64,000 nucleotides of DNA, taken from positions 1,126,001-1,190,000 of the forward strand of contig JAULSN010000004.1 of assembly GCA_033439765.1 (NCBI GenBank), written 5' to 3'. The notes beneath the pieces were generated by a model that did not search any database, was not told the origin of the DNA, and saw nothing but the letters and a program-made list of their open reading frames with translations. Position numbers and translations under genes: made by a program. Positions 45,476-56,133 of the stretch are shown here, piece after piece (the first letter of the stretch is position 1; each line of letters starts with the position of its first letter). This DNA is from Lasiosphaeria ovina. Its lineage: Eukaryota > Ascomycota > Sordariomycetes > Sordariales > Lasiosphaeriaceae.

Positions 45476-46039
45476 ATTGTGTTGCCGGGCACCGAGATTG
45501 ACCGTGTTCGATCAGCGCGAGCCCTTCACCAAGTCCAGTTCTAATCGCTGCGCTGGGAATTTTTCGCGTCTGCACTGGCCTGCCCCAAATTCAAGCCCCC
45601 ACAATAACCGGAGAATCTCCGGCGCTGCCAGCTGCGCTGTGGGCTGCAGCCACAGGGGTCCCGAATGGAGACTGGACGGGATTGAATGACACAACTGGAT
45701 GGAAGCGCTCCACTTTACTCAGCACCCAGCCAGCTGCCAGCAGAAGACCCGTCGCGTTTTGCGGGAAGCTACGAAGGACTCGGAAACCTAGCACTATACA
45801 CAGGACAGGACAAGACAGAACAAGACAAGACAGGACAGGGAGAGAGCTGCTGTGCCTGCGTCTCGGCATCTTCGAGATTGCGACACGTCCATTACACGAC
45901 GCCGGCAGCCGCCCCAACGTGACACTGTCGAGCACTACGAGTACGGGATACCGGTTCGACATTGATTGCGCAGTGCGGTGGGTGGTCATTACACTTGCGA
46001 TGCCAATTTCTGCAGCAGCTACAAGGTTGGGCCGTCGCA
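45476..46039. promoter_or_regulatory. Shared divergent promoter of mL57 and Rtt109
   Basis: Head-to-head starts at 45475 (-) and 46040 (+) leave 564 bp for both promoters. The piece 45801-45840 is a GACAR pentamer microsatellite. No TATA box was obvious, as is common for housekeeping genes. Confidence 0.6.
45801..45840. repeat. GACAR pentamer microsatellite
   Basis: About eight units of GACAG or GACAA (CAGGACAGGACAAGACAGAA and on) inside the mL57/Rtt109 shared promoter. Confidence 0.85.
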
Positions 46040-47818
46040 ATGTCGTTTCTCACCTCTTCAGCCGTGAAACGGGACGTCAAGGGCAGCCACAGCATCAATA
46101 GCGGTGGCAGCAGTGAACTCCTCGACCGCCTCGCCGCCGTCCTCCCCCACGGCTACAAGTTTGGGGTATACCACCTCTCGACGCCACCGACAAAGACCGA
46201 CCCGCTATGCTCTGCCCCGCCTGGCGAGCGACCCGATAAGACGTACAGCGAGAGCCACTTCCTCGCTGTCTCCATCGATGTCCAAAACCAGCCTCCGTCC
46301 CAATCGAAGTCGAAGCGGTCATCCCCCGGCGCCGACGAGCTCAAGGAGTCGGGCACAAAAGAGTCTGTACTAGTCTTCGCCATCGAGATCTTTATCTTCA
46401 CTACTGCCTACCAGACCACCTTCTTCGTATCCAAAGCCGACTCGACTGGCTACCTCCAGTCGCTCAACCTCCCAAAAGGCACCCCCTCTCCAGTGCGTGA
46501 AATCAGCTCGGCCTTCTTAACATACCTTATCGAACATCGGTGGCGTAAGACGGCGCAGTTGGTCGTCAATCTCTTCGCCCGCGCCCAGGCTCAATACCTG
46601 TTCCCTGGCAGCGTTGAAAACATGGGGAAGCACGTCCTTGACGACTGGGGCCTTGTCCGGTGGTGGTGTAGGGTGTTGAACCCTTTGCTGGAGGGCCCAG
46701 GGAGGGAGCGCTGGGGGGGCGCAAAGGGGTATCTCATTGTTCCCGGGCTAGAGGAGACCGAGATGCGCGCCTTCATCCCGCGAACGGCGGCGGCGGCGGC
46801 CAATTGGGCCATAGGCCACCCAATGGAGAGGATATCGCACTACTCTGCCGAGTTCGACTGGGTACCGTTGCGGTGTCTGATTCCTCGCTATCCCGACGAC
46901 CCGAAATCGCGATTCCGTGATGAGCTCGATGGCGAGTCGTCCAAGTGGAAAGAGGATATGGGGTCATGGAAAAGTGTCAAAACTCTAGACCAGTTCTGGG
47001 AAATGATGGCTTTCCGACAGGAGTGTTCCAGCGGCCGACTGACCGGGTTCATCTGGGTTGTGTTTGATCCCAAGGGGAGCGGTGGGACAGCGCAGGACGT
47101 ACCAGTATCGATATCTGCGTCTGTATCTGCACCTGCATCTCAGATCGTTACTCCCAACTCTTCGTTCGATACCTCCACCCCTTCCCTGCCACCATCCACT
47201 CCACCTCGCCGGCGGGTCGACATCTTGGCCCGCACGCCGCAGTCGAGCCCGCTTAAATTGGGAACTTCAACACCCCCAAAACCCAACAACCCTCCAGAAA
47301 GGAAGAGGGTCAAGAAAGTTCTTAGTGGACGAATCATTCCCCGCACACCCAAAGTTAAAACCCAGCAGCGTAGTTACCTCAATAACCGTCCCACGACAAC
47401 CGCCTACTACCACTGGCCGGTTGAGGGTTGTGGCGATAAAATAGTGGACGAGTCTGACTTCAAGCGTATAACCGAGCTACTACTGAACCTGGACTTTTCA
47501 ACACTCGATAAAGCTACTGGCGCTACGCAGCGATGGATTAGCGAAGCGTCTATGGGCGCCAGATGGGGATACCAAGTGACTGGCAAACGTGTTCTGTCAC
47601 AGAGCCTTGCCGGGGACCGCATTGCTAACCAAGTCACGAATTTGACTGGGCTTGTAAGGAGAAAAATCGGCGCAAACAATGGCGCATTGGCATCGGCAAC
47701 ACCACTCAGTGCTCGTCCTATTAACTCGGGAGCAGTGAATGTCCTAGGCGCTGGCCTAGTGCGGAAGAAGAAAAAGGAGGCGGTGGACCAAGAACCCCCG
47801 CCTCTGTCCGCAACATAA
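46040..47818 (+). CDS. RTT109: Histone acetyltransferase Rtt109 (H3K56 acetylation)
   Basis: Intronless, 592 residues with the ATG at 46040 (CGCAATGTCG); upstream in-frame codons to 45962 do not look like protein. The KAT11 domain begins at LLDRLAAVLPHGYKFGVYHL. Core motifs include AFLTYLIEHRWRKTAQLVVN, DDWGLVRWWCRVLNPLLEG, and FDWVPLRCLIPRYPDDPKSRF with the acidic catalytic loop region. The Pro/Ser/Thr-rich insert (about residues 375-470) is disordered, and a basic stretch (PPERKRVKKVLSGR) may be nuclear localisation. The last ~100 residues carry further conserved helices (FKRITELLLNLDFSTLDKA). It acetylates histone H3 Lys56 with Asf1/Vps75 chaperones during replication and repair. It is fungus-specific and divergent from mL57. 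Confidence 0.93.
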   Translation: MSFLTSSAVKRDVKGSHSINSGGSSELLDRLAAVLPHGYKFGVYHLSTPPTKTDPLCSAPPGERPDKTYSESHFLAVSIDVQNQPPSQSKSKRSSPGADELKESGTKESVLVFAIEIFIFTTAYQTTFFVSKADSTGYLQSLNLPKGTPSPVREISSAFLTYLIEHRWRKTAQLVVNLFARAQAQYLFPGSVENMGKHVLDDWGLVRWWCRVLNPLLEGPGRERWGGAKGYLIVPGLEETEMRAFIPRTAAAAANWAIGHPMERISHYSAEFDWVPLRCLIPRYPDDPKSRFRDELDGESSKWKEDMGSWKSVKTLDQFWEMMAFRQECSSGRLTGFIWVVFDPKGSGGTAQDVPVSISASVSAPASQIVTPNSSFDTSTPSLPPSTPPRRRVDILARTPQSSPLKLGTSTPPKPNNPPERKRVKKVLSGRIIPRTPKVKTQQRSYLNNRPTTTAYYHWPVEGCGDKIVDESDFKRITELLLNLDFSTLDKATGATQRWISEASMGARWGYQVTGKRVLSQSLAGDRIANQVTNLTGLVRRKIGANNGALASATPLSARPINSGAVNVLGAGLVRKKKKEAVDQEPPPLSAT

Positions 47819-48464
47819 CCTTGCAAGTTCAGAGGTACAGTGAACCCAATTTTGCGGATGAAACTGGCTTGGAAGACGGTGGCAAAAAAGAGTCCACCTT
47901 CGAAGTCAGCGGTCTCTGACCTGTTGCGCGTGGGCATCTTGAGATCAAAGCTAGCTAACCTCCTCATGGCCTTTCGGTTTAAACGCGTGCTTGAGAGACA
48001 TGGCGATGGAAACTTTTTTTTTTGGCATTCGGGAATCAGAGAGAGAAGTGTTTGGATGAGTGGCGTTGGGCAAGCGTGTTATTGGATTTGTATGTATCTG
48101 CACAGGACCTAAATAACTGGGCCTAAATTTGGACGCTGATAGCAAGTTTGCAATTGCCAACATCCCACCATGCCGGCGATGGAGTGAGCGCCGTCGTCAT
48201 CCCTGTGTACAGTGATCTAACGACTGACAGCACGAGCAGGCCTGACGTGAAACAGCATTTTTCTCTAGGCATTTCCGGATGGCAGGACCACGCTAGGACA
48301 CCAGTCTGGAGAGTTCCGTTGCATGCAAAGACACATGCAGCCTCGTGCAAACCTCGCTGTGCAGAACAGGCAGCCAAGACGCAAGTTCGCAGCGGTTCCC
48401 ACCAGTCTGCACAACCCGAGTCAAGATATCTACGTGATCATGTCTATGGCATATGTATACAACC
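47819..48464. other. Intergenic between convergent genes
   Basis: 3' regions of RTT109 (+) and the Rkm4-like gene (-). No motif or repeat recognised. Confidence 0.5.
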
Positions 48465-50233
48465 TCAAGCCCGCCGCCGCTTGGCAGACGGCGCGTCCTC
48501 ATTGGCCCCTGGTCTCCGGCCCGAGGCCTTATTCCGGAGCTCATCTAGCTTCGCCGCAACCCATACCTGGGCTTCCCGAAGGAGTTGTTTCTCGCCCCTC
48601 CGAACCCAGATGGCCATCTGCTCTCGCCCGCGGGGCCTATCCGCCGCGCTGATCAGCCGAGCATCGTCCTCCAGCCTCGTTACATACTGGCCCTCTCTGT
48701 CGCCGAGTGCCTTGAGGACGCTGTCGAGGTAGATTTCGTTGCGCGTGTCCTTGTCGGCGAGCGCTTCGACTACCAGGCTGTTGCTGGTGACCTTCTTGGC
48801 CGCCTTGAGGAAAGCCTTGACCTGCTCGCCTAGCTCGTCGGGGAGGCCGTCGAATACGGCGTCATCGTGCAGCTGGCCTGTTGTATCAGGCTCGCCGCTG
48901 GCGCGCTCGAGCACAAAGCTGTCCTCAAAGTCCTCACCGGCTTCGGTGAGTTGTTCCGCCATCTTCTCCTCCCAGTTGGGCTGCTGCTGGCGCGCGAGGA
49001 GGCGCTCCTTGAGACGGTTCTCGACGAGCGGCCAGGGTAGCTCGACCACGTCGTAACGGGTGTGCTTGGGGGTCACATAGCCGTAGCGGCGCAGAAGCTC
49101 GCCGCTGGACAAGGGGCCGTAGTAGTTCAGGATCTCCTCGCCAGCGCGGATGGGTCGTAGAGACGTGGCGGTCAGGGAGTCCCCGCCGTGGTTGATGTGC
49201 GCGTTGAACTCGGCGTCGGCATTGAGCATGTCGGCCATGGGCACCATGCCCATCATGGTCTTGCCGTCACGGTCCTCGATCCACCCGTCGCCATCCTCGC
49301 CCTCTTGGTCGTCTTCATAGTCTTCTTTCTCGAGGTCAAAGGCGTAGGCCATGATGGCGCTGCCCATGCGGTGGGCGAGGTGAACCAGCTGCTCATCGGC
49401 GAGATTGACGCCATTGGCTGGGAAGAAGATGTGCTCATGGGCGCGTACGACAGGGAGGATCTTTTCCCGAATCATGCGGTCCGCCTCGCCCTTGCCGACC
49501 TTGGCGACGACGGCGCTGGCCTGCAGCCCGGCGAGCTCGGCGGGCTGCCAGAACATGGGCGTGTCGAACTCAAAAGGCACTATGTCGAGATAGGGCTTCC
49601 AGCGAGACGCGCGGCCCTGCAAGTGCTCGTATACGAGAACAAGGATCAGCAGGGTCCACGGGTCGTGCGGCCCGGGGCGGGCCTCATCCTCGTCAGAGTC
49701 GTCCATGTGGGCAGAGCCGGCTCCATTGTTGGGGGCGGCGTTGAAGATGTGAGGGATCTTGGCCGCCAGTTCTGAGGTGGCAGCGCAGATGATGCTCGCG
49801 CGGGGTATGGTAAACAGAACCGTGTCCGGCTCGATGTCGGCGGCAGCAACTGGAACGTTTCAGCATTCAACCAAGCTGCAGTGTTGAGGATGGGTCATGG
49901 ATTCGTGCATGGCTGATGGAGGTGTGAGGGTGGGTAGCAATATTGGACGAACATGTGGTGGTCCAGTCACGCACGACCCGGTACGGGGAAACTGGCTCGG
50001 GGCAGAGGGAAGTAGATAAAAATAAAAATGAAAAGATAATAAAAAGGATAAAGAAAGACGGGACGAGAGGAGACGAATAACGCACTGATACCGCGGCCTG
50101 CATCCTGGTGCCTCATGTCCACGATTTTGATGTCCTTGTGAAAGGTGGCGCCAGGCAGGGCCTGGAACCACTGTAGGAAGTCGTGGGTGCCACGGGCAAA
50201 GTCGACATCGGCACCGTCGTCAATGTCTATCAT
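48465..50233 (-). CDS. RKM4: Ribosomal protein lysine methyltransferase, SET domain (Rkm4-like)
   Basis: Exons are 50233-50086 and 49849-48465, giving 510 residues. The ATG at 50233 gives MIDIDDGADVDFARGTHDFL; an upstream open frame starts only with a TTG. The split-SET layout is clear: FLQWFQALPGATFHKDIKIV, DAGRGIIAAADIEPDTVLFT (first SET strands, cofactor loop), then LLILVLVYEHLQGRASRWKP, the AHEHIFFP region, MMGMVPMADMLNADAEFNAH with the catalytic-site loop, and ILNYYGPLSSGELLRRYGYV with the NYYG turn and final Tyr. The Rubisco-LSMT substrate-binding helices follow. It should methylate a lysine on a large-subunit ribosomal protein; the exact residue is inferred only from the family. The end is basic (AKRRRA), maybe nuclear. 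Confidence 0.88.
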
Positions 50234-50445
50234 GGCGAGTTCGCTTGGTGCGAGTTCGGCGTGCGAATTACCGCTGAATATACTGATGATGGCAGCTAAC
50301 CTTGAACTTGGGTCTGTACTCAAGTCTCAACCTAAGGTAAGCCTCAAAGTTGGTGCGACGGGAGTGCTGGAGTGAGTCCCTTCGGGTGCCCTTCGCTTTT
50401 AGGAAAATTTCCAGATTGCCCCGCGCCATACCTACTCCGTTCCTA

Positions 50446-50480
50446 CGTACTGTACTGTACTGTACTGTACATGTATGTAC
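50446..50480. repeat. TGTAC pentamer microsatellite
   Basis: About five units of TGTAC, itself nearly palindromic (GTAC core), about 210 bp upstream of the RKM4-like gene start. Confidence 0.9.
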
Positions 50481-51767
50481 CACCGCACATTTTCAGGTAG
50501 GTTGTCCCCTGGCAGCTCGGTAGGCTGCAGCTGCAGTGGGCCAGCGGCCGGGGTTTCCGCTGCCACCGCGTCGCATGGCCTGAGTGTGACGCACAGTGGG
50601 GTTCGGCATCCTCCCGCTCTTGGCAGGAAAGCTTGATCATTTGATGAGTTCCATGACTCTACCGGTACTCACCTTATCTCATTTAACTGCTCACCTTACT
50701 GACCGGAAACAATCACCTGCCTATAATCATGACGCGGACGGTGAGGCCCCAGCTCGTAAGAGTTTCTATACCTAATTGGGTCCTTAGTCTCGTCTCAATG
50801 GACCACAAATTACGAGGGGGAAATGAGGTAACAACTCCCCAACAAGTCAAAGTTACTTCTAGACTCGTAGCAGAAGAGAAGAAGTCCTCGATGCGTGGCA
50901 TTTTGCTGCTAACTAAAACTGAGGGTAAGGATTGAGGCATATTCTCATGTTCGTGATCTAATCTTTCTAGTCAAGCATGAAAGTCATTACACGCCATCCC
51001 ATTAACTAAGGTGATTACAGTGACGATCCCGAGAAGCTCCGAGGGAACATACACCAGTCCGAATCTTTTTTCTTTAGAACTTTGCCCAAGAGTGAAACGA
51101 CTTTACCTAGTAGGTATTAGTTAAGTACATTAGCTATCTTTGCTACAATTCAAATCATTACGAGGTATCTCGTCTATCTTGGGACTTGGATCCTTTTGGT
51201 TAGATACAAGGCAATCAACTCAAAAAAGAGATGCCGATAGTAATAAAAACCCCAGCACCTAAGATAACATCCTAAGTAGATACCTATTAGCAGGCAGGCA
51301 AAACAATACACATAATAACACCAAGCATGAGATGTTTGAGAGAATTTCACAAGAGACGTGACAAATCGGGGCCGGCTGCAAGGAAAGACAATACGGCCGA
51401 GATTGTAACCAAATTGGGGAGCTGGAATATTTGGACGAAGGACAATAGGCACCGCTAATTCCCATCTGCCACTATTATTAACCTGCCGACCTTCTAATTG
51501 AGCTTGAGACCACAAGAATGTGGGACGAAGGCGTTGCAATGCTACGGCTGCACAGAATCCTGAAGCCTCTGGGCGCTTCAATCTTCGGGTGTGGAGACGG
51601 AGGACCGGCATGTGATGCGCCGGCCACCGGCAGCGAGCCGCATCCCGGAATCCCGATATGGAATGTGGATTGTGACCAGCGTCAGGCATTAGCTTTCCAT
51701 TTTTCTTCCGAACCAACCACTTGTTTAGATAATGTTGACCTGCCGGTATGTCGATCACCTACCAGGA

Positions 51768-51783
51768 ACCTACCTAGGTAGGT
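51768..51783. repeat. 16-bp perfect palindrome containing TACCTAGGTA (copy 5)
   Basis: ACCTACCTAGGTAGGT is self-complementary over 16 bp with the decamer at its centre (51771-51780). Confidence 0.9.
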
Positions 51784-52345
51784 ACCTTAGTTACCATGTT
51801 CGAAAGGGGTCCCGATCCCTGCCGGGCAACGTCGCATTCACCCGAGTCGCCGTCTTGCCCGCACTGATATCTCCGAGTTAGTTGCAAGCTTACCCTGGGA
51901 TTTTGCTCACAGATGGGGTCGTAATTGCCAGCTGGGCCGGCGGCTATGGGGAGCCACGGTATGATTGCGTGGTTCTGGTAGAAAGTGCTTCCGGATCGAT
52001 AATCTAATCGCAATGTTTTGTGGCCGGATGAGCTCGTGGAGCGGAGAGACACGAGAGTGTATTATCATGTTCAGCGGAGACAAGGAAGTTACCTATTACT
52101 AACATAATGTTATTCTACGGGCTGGCTGGCGGGTAGTTAGCTTCAAGTTCTCGTTCTAGACCGTCCCATGGCGGCCAAGACGGAGACGATGCTGCTTAGC
52201 CGCCTTACGTAAAGATGGCCAAGGTCTACGTCGGACGGCGCAGCGGGATATCTGTAGATATCTTAGCAATGCTGCACATGCCTCGGCAATATTGTAGCTT
52301 TGTCGGTGGGGGTGGGTATCACGGACCGTGGGTTTTGGGCACTTT

Positions 52346-52400
52346 CGATTTCTGGCACTGCCGATTTCTGGCACTGCCGATTTCTGGCACTGCCGATTTT
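52346..52400. repeat. 16-bp tandem repeat, about 3.4 copies
   Basis: Unit CGATTTCTGGCACTGC is repeated exactly at 52346, 52362 and 52378, then CGATTTT. The 13-mer CTGGCACTGCCGA shared by the repeats recurs at 53053-53065 in the first exon of the oxalate decarboxylase pseudogene. Confidence 0.9.
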
Positions 52401-52848
52401 CTAACATGGACCACACTCACACTGCCCGCCCAAGATGGGCTCTCTGGACGTGTATTTGGGTGCGAATCTGACAAGCCAATAGACCATCACACGGTGCACT
52501 CTGTCGACATTGAGACTTAGTCAGAGAGTTAGAGTGCCGCAACCTCAATGACATGTCACGCACCGCCTTAGCGACTGCCAGAGTGGACCGTGTCGGAGCA
52601 GAATAACGCAGTCCAGCATCCACTCAACAACCGACCGAGGTGAGTGCGCGTAGATCATGCCTCGTGGCTTCCAAGCCGCACAATACGCCCAGGCCAGGAC
52701 TCCATGTGCGCCTTTATTCTCCATTCGTCTCGGCCCAATGCTCTCCTCGCTAGCCGCACTCGATGGGGCAGCCGTGCCGCACTGCCAAAGTCCCTGTCAT
52801 CGCCTTTGGACTTGCTGTGCAGTTTGGTATGTGGACGGTCAAAGTTTG

Positions 52849-52857
52849 GTATATAAG
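52849..52857 (+). promoter_or_regulatory. TATA box of the oxalate decarboxylase pseudogene
   Basis: GTATATAAGAGG lies about 140 bp upstream of the ATG at 52993, in the right place for a core promoter, and seems undamaged. Confidence 0.55.
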
Positions 52858-52992
52858 AGGCGGCCACATGGCGTCTTGAGAAGACAGACCACGTTGCTTC
52901 ACACTCATCTACTACCCCAGACCAGGCCAGGCCAGGCCAGCCAGACCAGTACCGGGTAACAAGGTAAAAACGAGTACGTACCGGGGTTGACA

Positions 52993-54026
52993 ATGCATCA
53001 TCTCGCACATGTCATCGTCTCGTTGGCAATTGTCCATTGGCACTCGGTTGTCCTGGCACTGCCGACTCCGCGGTGAGTTTCGATCCCTACAGCACAGTGC
53101 CATGCAATGCCGTCACTCATGTCCGTGTCACTGACCCTCTCCGTCTCATTGCCAGGATCGGCGAGTATGGAGACAACTCGGGGCCAGTTGGTGGCGTGAA
53201 CCCGCCCATTCCGACGGTGACGGCCGCTAGCGGATCGCTCCGCGGCGACTCTAGTCTCCTGGGCGGCAATGCACCGCTTCCAGACCTGGACAAGTCAGAT
53301 TCGGCTGTGGTGCCGAACCCGGAGCTTGTCAACGGGCAGGAGGCCGACGCCAATCTGGGTGTGTACCTTGATTTTGACAGTGCCAACCCGCTCGAGGTGC
53401 TGAGCAAGGACCTGCGCGCCGACGTGTCGGCCTTTGACGACCTGCCCAAGGGCCAGGTCTACATCTTCAACGGCACCCCCGCCCCCAAGGACATCCAGCA
53501 GCAGAACACGACATCGTCAGCCGGCGCCCTCATAGGCAACAACTCCTTCACCTACCACTGGTCGCTATAGCAGCCCTTCGCCACCCCCGGCTGGTCCGTC
53601 AAGCTCCTCGACCCCCAGACCTTCCCCGTCGCCAAGATGTTCTCGACGGCCCTAATCAACATCCAGCCCGGCCCCATGCGCGAGATGCACTGACACACCA
53701 CCTCGGACGAGTGGTCCTTCTTCCTGCAGGGATCCGGCCGCATCACCGTCTACGTCGCCCCCGCCGCTTCGCGCACTTTCGACTACACGGCTGGAGGCGT
53801 TGGCTATGTACCAGCAGGCTCCAGCCACTACATTGAGAACACGGGCGACGAGGACCTCATCGTCCTCGAAGTGCTACAGGCTCCCAGATTTAGCGACATC
53901 AGCGTCGCTCAGTGGTTGGCCCTCAGCCCAAAGCAGGTCATAAACGCCCTGCCCAAGGAGAACCCCATCATTGTGCCTGGCAACAAGAACTTGACGGCTC
54001 TGGCCGGCGGCGGAAGGGCTTTCTAA
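52993..54026 (+). pseudogene. Oxalate decarboxylase (bicupin) pseudogene: first cupin deleted, two nonsense codons
   Basis: Exon 1 (52993-53072) encodes a secretion signal; exon 2 runs from 53156 to the natural stop at 54026. The start GSLRGDSSLLGGNAPLPDL and GQEADANLGVYLDFDSANP match the N-terminus of secreted oxalate decarboxylases, but the next residues are LEVLSKDLRADVSAFDDLPK, which belong after the first cupin: a whole domain is missing without a frame shift. Then come a TAG (53568-53570, where CAG fits) and a TGA (53691-53693) at the Trp codon of the metal motif REMHWHTTSDEW. The rest of the second cupin (RTFDYTAGGVGYVPAGSSHY, LEVLQAPRFSDISVAQW) is intact in frame. Both stops are C-to-T type (CAG to TAG; TGG to TGA). 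Even with the stops read through, the missing domain removes half the metal sites. Confidence 0.87.
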
Positions 54027-55229
54027 ACTGCTGTCTTTAGTTGCGTCTCCATGTCTGTTTCAGGATTTGTGTCAGACTCCTTTTTTCATGCTTGTCTCTG
54101 GCGACTGGGCAATTATCTCATTCGTTGATCTCTTATCACGCGTTTTATTAGGTAGGGTTATGAGTATTGAGTAATGGGAAAACGGAAATGCGTTAACGAC
54201 CTGGTGCAGCGAGTCGATTATGCTGCGAGTTGGTTGGCTGGGTTGTGTCAGAGTTGAACTCGGTTTCGTTGGACTGGATGAGTTGTCTGGTTTGTTTATC
54301 CTATGGCTCCCCTCCCGTGCTCAGCGTGTTTCTATTCATTTACGTAAGAACCTGTACCTTTCTTGGACCGAGGCCATCAGGCTACACGCTTGATGTTTCC
54401 CGCTTGTTCCGTCGTCACTATGACATGGAGGTTGGCAACTGATTAGGTGCATTCACAATCTTCCTTAGTAGGTAGCTGTAATGACTTTGCGATTGTGAGC
54501 TGAGGCAAGCGCGGTATTCATGTCGGTTGGCCCACTTTTGTCACATATCTGGTTGGAAACCAAGTCCACGGCCAAGTCTCTGGCCTAGGCGGCCAATAGC
54601 GTCCTGCCGCGCGCAGACCGCTCAACGCTTCCAAGAACGAGTCACCCCTGCCTGGCCTATGGGCTGACCGCCTCATCTCCAGCCCCAGTGTCCAGGTCAC
54701 TAGCAGACGTGCCAGCAAGCGTCGGGCGGCCTCGGGTCCAGACACGTCACCGCTCGCCAAACCAGACCTTGGTTGCCACATTTGGGCACACCTTGGGCAC
54801 TGGGCCCATCTGGCTCCCAACTGCTGCCAGGGTCCACGCGACCTCGACGACAAACTTCAAGTCGGCCTCTCGGATCAGTCGATTGGCTATGGGCTTGTCT
54901 CTCTTGGCCGGCACTAGAACCGGACATCCGGATAGGCGCCACGATGTGATGATCTTGCATTCTGACGCCGCTCCCGTTGGGCGCGAACATGAGCCTGTCT
55001 CGTATTGTAGGCAGATAAATAAGAGCAACTGTCCCGGTAGGGTGGAAAGCATGAAAGCAAACATCCCACTGCCAACGATCCAACCTTGACAACCAAGACA
55101 GCTTTTGCCATCGGTGTGTTTTACAATCGACCTGTGCTTCAGCTCAGCTTCAAATCATCTTTCCAACCCCCCAAAACAAAAACCACTTGCAACACAACAC
55201 TTTCGGCCAGATTCACACAATCAGCCACC
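54027..55229. other. Intergenic, no gene seen
   Basis: 1.2 kb. Opposing frames at 54518-55111 mirror each other (GC-rich) and show no motif. No repeat recognised. Confidence 0.5.
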
Positions 55230-56133
55230 ATGTCTTTCTCATCGCAGCAGTTTGAGGCGAACATGTCCATGACGCAGGAGCTGGTAAGTAGACTTACTTG
55301 AATCCCAAACCCCATTGGGGCTGTGACCAACACGGCTAACGCGCAGCCCCCCCATCCAGAGACGGCGCTGGTCCGACCGGACCGATGCCATCTTCTCGTC
55401 GAGGGACGAGTGCGGCTACCAGCACCGGATCGCGGCCGAGGACTTCGAGCGCGACGTCGACTTCCAGGACTGCGAGGCCATCACCTTCATCAAGGGGAAC
55501 CCGACGGGCCGCGAGACGGACGTGCTGCTGATGGCGCAGGGCAGCGGCTACATGGCGCTGCCGCCGGGCGTGCAAATCGTGGTCGACGGGGGCTGCGTCA
55601 AGTGCACCACGCCCGGCCCGGACCCCGTCGCCGACGCCGCCTCGTCCCGCTCGGCCTACTCGGGCTTCGTCGCCAGCCGCGCCCCAAGCACGACCACCAG
55701 CAGCGGTCCGGGAGCCCGCCCGCCGCCGCCGACCCCAGTCTCGACCTATGCGCGCTCGTACGCCGACTCGGGCTATCGTAGCGTCGCCGCGCCGCGTTCC
55801 GTGGTGGGCGCCGGCAGCCAAGCCAGCCAGGGGTCGGCCAGCACGCACCGGCCCAGCCGCGCCGGCAGCTCGTACTCGGGCAGCCAGGGCGGTGGCAGCT
55901 ACGCCTCGGCCCGCGACGCACCTCCCCCCCGGGCGGCGGCGGCACCGAGCGTGGCGGGCAGCAGCGCCAACACGACGGCCAGCGGGTTCCGCATCGTCGA
56001 GCAGGCCAGCTGGTTCAGCGACTTTGTGCGCAACCAGGTCCGCGACCGCGCGCGCGACAGCGACGCCTGCAGCATCACCCCGAGCATGAGCATCAGCTCC
56101 GTCGGCAGCCGCTCCTCCCACAGCCGCAACTAG
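55230..56133 (+). CDS. Unrecognised low-complexity Ser/Gly/Ala-rich protein
   Basis: Exons are 55230-55283 and 55360-56133, giving 275 residues; the start has a strong context (AGCCACCATGTC). The intron holds a GGCTAAC branch site. The N-terminal folded-looking part has RRWSDRTDAIFSSRDECGYQ, DFERDVDFQDCEAITFIKGN and a VQIVVDGGCVKCTTPGP ending with a CxxC. From about residue 115 it is a Ser/Gly/Ala/Pro-rich disordered region (SSSGSQGGGS type). The end has WFSDFVRNQVRDRARDSDA. I do not recognise a domain. There is no signal peptide; it could be a regulatory or adaptor protein, but this is open. Confidence 0.72.

Larger units (their letters stand above)
50234..52992. other. Intergenic 2.8 kb with several simple repeats
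   Basis: No intact gene. It holds a TGTAC pentamer microsatellite (50446-50480), a 16-bp palindrome with TACCTAGGTA (51768-51783), a 3.4-copy 16-bp tandem repeat (52346-52400), a CCAGG repeat (near 52921-52940), and a TATA box (52849-52857) at the pseudogene promoter. Open frames such as 51174-51758 (-) have no motif. Confidence 0.6.

Noticed and set aside
50234..50323. Longer N-terminus for the Rkm4-like protein from 50323
   Set aside because: That start is a TTG, not an ATG, and the family usually begins shortly before the THDFLQWF block, which the ATG at 50233 provides.
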